This document shows positions 6,546-11,223 of a DNA stretch of 11,223 bases, one piece after another. Every line of letters begins with the position of its first letter. Position 1 is the first letter of the stretch. The translations under genes were made by a program, and so were the position numbers. A model generated the notes under the pieces. It was not told where the DNA came from and did not search any database. It saw only the letters and a list, made by a program, of their open reading frames with translations. The stretch lies in contig DUKK01000042.1 in NCBI GenBank assembly GCA_013329355.1, positions 634 to 11,856 on the forward strand. Reading direction: 5' to 3'. The stretch comes from Candidatus Poseidoniaceae archaeon (GTDB lineage Archaea; Thermoplasmatota; Poseidoniia; Poseidoniales; Poseidoniaceae).

Positions 6546-8357
6546 TCAATCTCTTGTATCGCGTTGCACAAGCGATATGATGAGTCCAACTAGGATTATT
6601 GCTCCGAGTGGCGGCATGAACGATGGTGCGTTAATTATGCTACTCACTGACGCTCCAGTTACCACCATGTAATTTTCATTGTTCCCTTCATCGTATTCAT
6701 CGATTACACCGGTGGGGTCGATTACCAATTTTAGATCGTATTGACCTTCACTTGGGACGATATATTGCCATGTCAGCAGCTCGGATTTATCAGTCATTGA
6801 GCCTGCGTCCAATGTTCTAGATTCGATAATGGTCCATGCCACTTCGGCTGAACGGTCAGCCGGAGCCGCTTCTAATCGCACGGTAATCGTGCCACCATAA
6901 TTTTCGTTAACTTCCAAAAGCCCAGTCACGGTTATATTCCCAGTGCTATCACCAGGTTTGACAATTAGTCTATCGACATTAGTTGCAGTTAGGTTCCACT
7001 GGAAGTCGATGCTTGGTAACACTTGGTAGAACACGGGATCGGTTTGTATGCTGTTACCTGCGACATCAATAACCGTTGCTCGAAGCATCAAATATTGCCG
7101 TGATTTGGTCGCCCAACTCGACTGTGCAACAGTGGTATCTAGCCCGGAACTTAGGGATGGTTGCCAGGCTCCCGATAAGTCCGGTGTCTGTCCAAAACCA
7201 TTTGAATCGAATCCATATTCAATATATGAATTTGTCAAATCTATTCCAGAGGTAAGATCGGTAGCAGAATATTGCACGTTGACAGTGCCAACCAGTGCAG
7301 TTGTTAATTCGTCTACCGACCAGTCACCCCTAAGCGGTGATTGGGTATCAACTTGAAGGGTAATTTGGCTAGTTGTTCCAATATTACCAACATTATCTGT
7401 TGCTCTTAGAGAGATGGTGTGGATACCATCGGGTAAAGTCAGCGTATGCGTGTCAACGGATATTTGTGTCCAACTGTTCTGATCTAAGCTAATTTCAGTA
7501 TACGCAACCCCGCACCCGAGACCATCATCAACGGAGTTGATTAACCCGGTTAGAGTGACCGATGAGGAGGTTGACCAACCTGAACTTGAGCCGGTTGTCA
7601 CCGAGCCAATAGTTGGACCAGTGCGGTCAATGCCAATGAACATGGTTTGAGTAGCAGTCAATCCCGAGTTGTCATAGACGGTCAATCTTGGATTCCATGT
7701 CCCTTCACTAAACCCTCCTGTGGACCAATCCCAGCCGTAATTGAGGTTTGATGGCCCATCATTTGTTGGTGTCCCAGGACCGGGGACATTAGCTAGGCTG
7801 GCACGTAGCAAATCATCATCACTTGCACTCCAGTCAAATTCTAGTGTAGCATCTGCTGTTATCGAAAACCACGCTCTATCTGAGGCACTGGTGCCGCTAC
7901 CGTATTCGATATTGTTAACACTAAATTCAGTAATCACCGGAACTTGATTGGCGACCGAGAATGAAGGAGACAACGCAACTACTTCTTCCCCAGCGGTGGA
8001 ATCGTAGGCAGTGGCTTTGAGTTGATAGGTTCCATTAGACAAGGTGGTCGTATCTAGGTATGTCACCCAAGGCGACGTAGATAGCGTTCCAATAGTAATC
8101 CAGTTGGTATTATCAGTCGAGATTTCGACATTTAGCGAATCAACTGTGTTGCTACCTGAGAGGGCAAATGACAGCGTATAAACACCTGTCAGGATTTGAC
8201 CACTAGCCGGTCCGTTTGAGTAACTTATCGAGATATCAGAGTTAGAGTCAGATGATTGAGTAACATCACTGAGTTTGTTGATATTATTGACATCTTGTGG
8301 AATGCTAGCCATCAACACCACTAGGCACATTAATGCTGCTGTGTGGATTGCTCGCAT
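6546..8357 (-). CDS. Secreted, membrane-anchored protein with Ig/PKD/CARDB-like domains
   Basis: This 603-residue protein has a signal peptide at about 1-20 (MRAIHTAALM then a hydrophobic core). No lipobox is present, so it is not a typical lipoprotein. The ectodomain is a string of beta-sandwich-like units. About 45-135 is an Ig-like repeat with LSNGTYQLKATAYD. About 139-243 is PKD-like, with WDWSTGGF and LTVYDNSG. About 245-338 is Ig-like, with LPDGIHTISLRATDNVGN, and about 340-446 is a related unit. About 450-567 is CARDB-like, with the hallmark IDEYDEGNNENY near its end. A hydrophobic anchor at about 579-597 is followed by the charged end QRDTRD, so most of the protein should be outside the cell. 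No catalytic domain or enzyme motif was recognised; adhesion, a cell-surface scaffold or ligand binding are possible. One cysteine pair (C282 and C11 in the signal) offers no ectodomain disulfide. The ATG at 8355-8357 faces the divergent gene. Confidence 0.85.
   Translation of the reverse strand: MRAIHTAALMCLVVLMASIPQDVNNINKLSDVTQSSDSNSDISISYSNGPASGQILTGVYTLSFALSGSNTVDSLNVEISTDNTNWITIGTLSTSPWVTYLDTTTLSNGTYQLKATAYDSTAGEEVVALSPSFSVANQVPVITEFSVNNIEYGSGTSASDRAWFSITADATLEFDWSASDDDLLRASLANVPGPGTPTNDGPSNLNYGWDWSTGGFSEGTWNPRLTVYDNSGLTATQTMFIGIDRTGPTIGSVTTGSSSGWSTSSSVTLTGLINSVDDGLGCGVAYTEISLDQNSWTQISVDTHTLTLPDGIHTISLRATDNVGNIGTTSQITLQVDTQSPLRGDWSVDELTTALVGTVNVQYSATDLTSGIDLTNSYIEYGFDSNGFGQTPDLSGAWQPSLSSGLDTTVAQSSWATKSRQYLMLRATVIDVAGNSIQTDPVFYQVLPSIDFQWNLTATNVDRLIVKPGDSTGNITVTGLLEVNENYGGTITVRLEAAPADRSAEVAWTIIESRTLDAGSMTDKSELLTWQYIVPSEGQYDLKLVIDPTGVIDEYDEGNNENYMVVTGASVSSIINAPSFMPPLGAIILVGLIISLVQRDTRD
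6557..6577. repeat. Near-perfect inverted repeat at the end of the Ig-like gene, before the KH gene
   Basis: TATCGC (6557-6562) pairs with GCGATA (6572-6577). After one unpaired G at 6563, TTG (6564-6566) can also pair with CAA (6569-6571), leaving CA as the apex. It lies in the last codons of the minus-strand surface gene (Ile-Ser to Asp) and about 37-57 bases upstream of the KH ATG. It could form a hairpin in the mRNA between the two genes, affecting 3' end formation or downstream translation. A coding coincidence cannot be excluded. Confidence 0.35.
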
Positions 8358-8524
8358 GTTGAGTTCACATTAGCCGCGAGACTTGAATGCATCCCTTGAT
8401 ATTGGTGCATTTTGATGATTGGTAAATCAATACGTATCGCCGAGTGACGGTGATGCGCAATGCGTAGTTATCAGGATTAGATTAGAGATGGGTTCAAGTG
8501 CCTCATCACATGTCGACATATCCG
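8358..8524. promoter_or_regulatory. Divergent intergenic region between two surface-protein genes
   Basis: These 167 bases separate the start codons of two diverging genes and must hold both promoters, if each gene has its own. The most AT-rich block is 8410-8433, containing the inverted repeat TGATT (8416-8420) and AATCA (8425-8429) around GGTA. It lies about 53-76 bases before the minus-strand start, and could carry a TATA-like element or a regulator site for that gene. GATTAGATTAGA at 8475-8486 lies about 25-35 bases before ATG 8510 and is a weak TATA-like candidate for the plus-strand gene. Neither matches a strong archaeal TATA consensus, and no Shine-Dalgarno is evident for either gene. 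Confidence 0.4.
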
Positions 8525-11223
8525 ATGGCACGCACTAGAGCGCTCATCTTGGCGCTGATTATGGCAACTATGGTTGCCACACCTCTGGGGGTATCAGCGT
8601 ATGACAGCGGTGGAATCGAGGCATCCGAAACCCAGGTTGCTATGATTCCATCAACTGGACTGAATGTTGGCGATTCAGTCACTTTTTTTCTGACCTTGTC
8701 TAATACTCAGCAGGGTGAAGCGTTAAATGTCGGCTACGCGTTCTACAAAAATCAGTATAGCTCAGCGAATAAATTTGTCGAGAATGTAATCGATATACAG
8801 GGCGACTCATCGCAAACGGTTGAGGCAACTTGGGATGGGTTACTAGAGAGTGACGACAAGGTGTGGATTACCTTTGAATATCCACGAAACAGTGGTAATG
8901 AGGTGTCATTTTTTATTGAATTTGAGGTGACTGGCCTACCTAACTTACGGGTAATTCAGACTGAGCTAACACCGTCGTCGATGATTCATGCAGGGGATAC
9001 AATTCAACTCTCTAGTTTGGTAAAGAATACTGGGTCCGAAACTGCGTCGAGTTCACAACTCGAAGTGAACTTACCGGGTAGCCTTGCTAGTCAATACCTC
9101 CAAACCAAGTCACTTAATGCAAGTGAAGAATCATGGGTCAATACGACTTTTACCGCACCTCAGACTGGTAGCTACAGTATCTATGTCACGCCCGATTTCA
9201 ATGATGATGTCCTCGAAGCATCGGAACAAGGCAAGTCGGTTGAGGTTAATTTAATGGTCGAACCGAGAATGGATTTGTATCATATCGGCGACCTTTCAAT
9301 AACTCCCAATAGCGGTTCATCAAACGGTCCTTGGACCGTAGACGGGGTGATTGGCAGAGTTGGTGAGTCAGGCACAACTGATGTAACCATGTGGTTAGAG
9401 ATTAACCACGACTCGGGTATGTTGGTAAGTCAGCCGTTCACGGTCACCGTAGTGGGCCAGTCCACCTCACAACAGTCTTGGTCAACATCATTTGCTGAAG
9501 ATTTAGTCGGCACTCTAAATCCGGGTAGCTATCAAATAACTGCGGTTATTGATCCATTTACTGACGGCGCTTTTACCCAAGAAGACACGAGTAATGATCG
9601 CCTAAGCTCGATATTTATCATATTACAAACCCCAGATGTTCTCGTTGATGCTATCGCCTTACCATCATCGTCAATTGTTCAGGCAGGAGAAAAGGTGACT
9701 TGGGGGGTATCGATAACAAACCTAGGTGGCGAAACTGTAACAGGTAATCTAGAATATACTTTTGAAGGCGTCATTGCTACTTCATCATTTATTTCCTTAG
9801 ACGCTGGTGAATCATTTTATTGGACAGCTGAACTTAATACTGCGGCTGGGTCGCACACAGCTCAATTCTCTGCGGAATGGATTCCGTCTCTAGGCACTAC
9901 CGACCGAGATTTGAGCAATAACGTCGCGTCAAATTCAATAACAGTTGAATCTGGATTGGTGCTGAATTGGGCAGGGTCGAGTCTGAGAATATTAGATGGT
10001 GACAGAAACCCAGTCGACCTGCCCCTGATTGAAGGCAAACAATACACATTTGCTATCAATCTAAGCAGTCAGGAACTTGGCGAGCTAGACATCTACTGTG
10101 AAGACGGGGCCCAAAATACTAATTTAGCAACAATCAAGGTTAATGTATCAACCATCGGGCAAAAAGTTCCAATTGAATGTGATTTCACGGCATCAGCACC
10201 GTCAACCACTATTCAACTGGTCCCATCAGACCCTGCGGTAACCAATACCTATGTCAGAAAATTAACTACGGTATCGACGAGTAATAATGACGTTGATAGT
10301 GAGCAGTCAGGAATGGGGACAGCAGCATTAATCGGCATAGGTGTGGCAATACTAATCGCAATATTCGTTGCCGCAATTTGGCTGACTAGACAAACCGATG
10401 AGGAGGTTGAGCGTGATATTTTCGACTATTGTCCCGCTTGTGACGGTGAACTCGAGGGTGACGAAAATCGTTGTCCGCATTGTGGTTTCAACCTAGCCAA
10501 GGCAAGGAAACAATTCCATGAATGCCATGAATGTGGTGAATCGGTCCCCGATTTGATGGATAATTGTCCGTACTGCGGCGCTGAGCAAGATGTCTCATCA
10601 TTCTTTGAGCGACGTGAACGACGAACCAAGAAACCGGTCGTTGTTCAAGAGATAGCTCTACCAGAGGATGATGAGAATATGATTGTTTCAGGCACGGAAA
10701 ATTTCGCAGAGACGGTGAAAGAATTCGGTTATGATGAGGAACAATTAGAAGATGATTGGGACGAAAACTTCGCAACAGCCGAAGCCCAAATTGCTGAAAT
10801 CGAGCAGATGTACGACGAAGAATTTGACACTGAGGGACTGACGCCAGAAGAAATTGAAGAGTTAGAATCACAGGTTACAACGAGATTAAAAACACTGAAA
10901 GAATTAGCAGATGGTTCGCTCGGCCTTGATGAGATGCTCGCCGCAAAAGGCGAACTCATTGCTCACAAAGACGATGAATCCGAGCTATCCGCTAGCGATG
11001 CTGGAATCAGAGGTAGACTATACGAGATAACTGGTGAAGACGGAGTTATGCCAGGCGATGAGGTGCACATTGGTATGGGTCTCTCTGATTCTTCGATTGC
11101 TGGTAACGAAATTGAAGAGGTCAGTTCAGACTTCACCGTTGTGGACGATGAACAGCCGTTGTCAGTAACCGAGGAAGCTGATGAAATCTCTCCAACAAGA
11201 CAAAAACCCAAGCGAAGACAGGC
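8525..11223 (+). CDS. Large surface protein: signal peptide, CARDB-like ectodomains, one membrane helix, cytoplasmic double zinc ribbon; 3' truncated by window
   Basis: The frame is open from ATG 8525 to the window end without a stop (899 codons plus two bases). Residues 1-25 are a signal peptide (MARTR, hydrophobic core, GVSA cleavage-like site). About 26-590 is an ectodomain of roughly five beta-sandwich units, starting near 26, 138, 249, 370 and 476. Those at 138 and 370 look CARDB-like (LPNLRVIQTELTPSS and TPDVLVDAIALPSSS openings; IYVTPDFNDDVLEASEQ). A membrane helix spans about 598-620. Beyond it is a double zinc ribbon: CPAC (636-639) and CPHC (650-653), then CHEC (667-670) and CPYC (681-684), each pair of knuckles separated by ten residues. 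The rest (about 700-899) is very acidic, with a predicted helical or coiled stretch near 735-815, ending in a basic cluster at the window edge. The topology links an outside binding region to cytoplasmic zinc ribbons; function is unknown. An in-frame ATG at 8510 is an alternative start adding five residues. Confidence 0.87.
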   Translation, partial: MARTRALILALIMATMVATPLGVSAYDSGGIEASETQVAMIPSTGLNVGDSVTFFLTLSNTQQGEALNVGYAFYKNQYSSANKFVENVIDIQGDSSQTVEATWDGLLESDDKVWITFEYPRNSGNEVSFFIEFEVTGLPNLRVIQTELTPSSMIHAGDTIQLSSLVKNTGSETASSSQLEVNLPGSLASQYLQTKSLNASEESWVNTTFTAPQTGSYSIYVTPDFNDDVLEASEQGKSVEVNLMVEPRMDLYHIGDLSITPNSGSSNGPWTVDGVIGRVGESGTTDVTMWLEINHDSGMLVSQPFTVTVVGQSTSQQSWSTSFAEDLVGTLNPGSYQITAVIDPFTDGAFTQEDTSNDRLSSIFIILQTPDVLVDAIALPSSSIVQAGEKVTWGVSITNLGGETVTGNLEYTFEGVIATSSFISLDAGESFYWTAELNTAAGSHTAQFSAEWIPSLGTTDRDLSNNVASNSITVESGLVLNWAGSSLRILDGDRNPVDLPLIEGKQYTFAINLSSQELGELDIYCEDGAQNTNLATIKVNVSTIGQKVPIECDFTASAPSTTIQLVPSDPAVTNTYVRKLTTVSTSNNDVDSEQSGMGTAALIGIGVAILIAIFVAAIWLTRQTDEEVERDIFDYCPACDGELEGDENRCPHCGFNLAKARKQFHECHECGESVPDLMDNCPYCGAEQDVSSFFERRERRTKKPVVVQEIALPEDDENMIVSGTENFAETVKEFGYDEEQLEDDWDENFATAEAQIAEIEQMYDEEFDTEGLTPEEIEELESQVTTRLKTLKELADGSLGLDEMLAAKGELIAHKDDESELSASDAGIRGRLYEITGEDGVMPGDEVHIGMGLSDSSIAGNEIEEVSSDFTVVDDEQPLSVTEEADEISPTRQKPKRRQ

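Noticed and set aside
7048..7947. Plus-strand open frames within the Ig-like gene
   Set aside because: They are short, have no recognisable content, and run opposite a well-supported 603-residue reading frame.
6546..8357. Lipoprotein reading of the Ig-like protein because of Cys-11 in the signal peptide
   Set aside because: The residues before the cysteine (AALM) do not form a lipobox, and a C-terminal membrane helix already provides an anchor.
9862..11211. Several minus-strand open frames across the second surface gene
   Set aside because: The plus frame is open from 8525 to the window end and encodes signal peptide, CARDB-like domains, membrane helix and zinc ribbons. The opposite frames show no recognisable domains.
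1..11223. tRNA, rRNA, CRISPR array, insertion sequence or attachment site
   Set aside because: No cloverleaf-like element, spaced repeat array, transposase motif or terminal inverted repeat pair was seen on reading both strands.

Overview
The window looks like a mid-GC archaeal chromosome. It carries an archaeal/eukaryotic-type translation and ribosome-maturation set (aIF1A, Rio1 kinase, Pno1/Dim2-like KH protein). Next to it are complex I membrane genes and two large secreted or membrane-anchored beta-sandwich (Ig/CARDB) proteins. This mix, with acidic low-complexity tails and a surface protein carrying a cytoplasmic double zinc ribbon, fits an uncultivated aerobic marine Thermoplasmatota (Marine Group II, Poseidoniales-like). 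That placement is inference from gene content; no rRNA or other marker is present.

Region 1 (1-4041, + strand) is the end of a respiratory complex I operon: the 3' part of nuoL, then complete nuoM and nuoN. The genes abut (TGA directly followed by ATG, and TGA one base before a TTG). A GGGGGTG ribosome-binding site sits in the last codons of each upstream gene, so translation is probably coupled. These subunits are the three antiporter-like proton-pumping modules.

Region 2 (4042-6589) holds three conserved information-processing genes. After a 60-base spacer with a small inverted repeat comes aIF1A, which has an unusually long acidic C-terminal tail with repeated DD(M/I/L)F-type motifs. A Rio1-type kinase follows 21 bases later, with a TTG start. 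The Pno1/Dim2-like KH gene is on the minus strand and converges on rio1 with one base between the stop codons.

Region 3 (6546-11223) holds two divergent surface-protein genes sharing a 167-base intergenic region. The minus-strand gene encodes a 603-residue protein with a signal peptide, several Ig/PKD/CARDB-like domains and a C-terminal membrane anchor. The plus-strand gene starts at 8525 and is open to the window end (at least 899 codons). It encodes a signal peptide, about five beta-sandwich domains, one membrane helix, a double zinc ribbon (eight cysteines) and a long acidic, partly helical cytoplasmic region. That protein and the aIF1A tail are the most unusual things here. No RNA genes, mobile elements, CRISPR arrays or gene-free stretches above 300 bases were seen.
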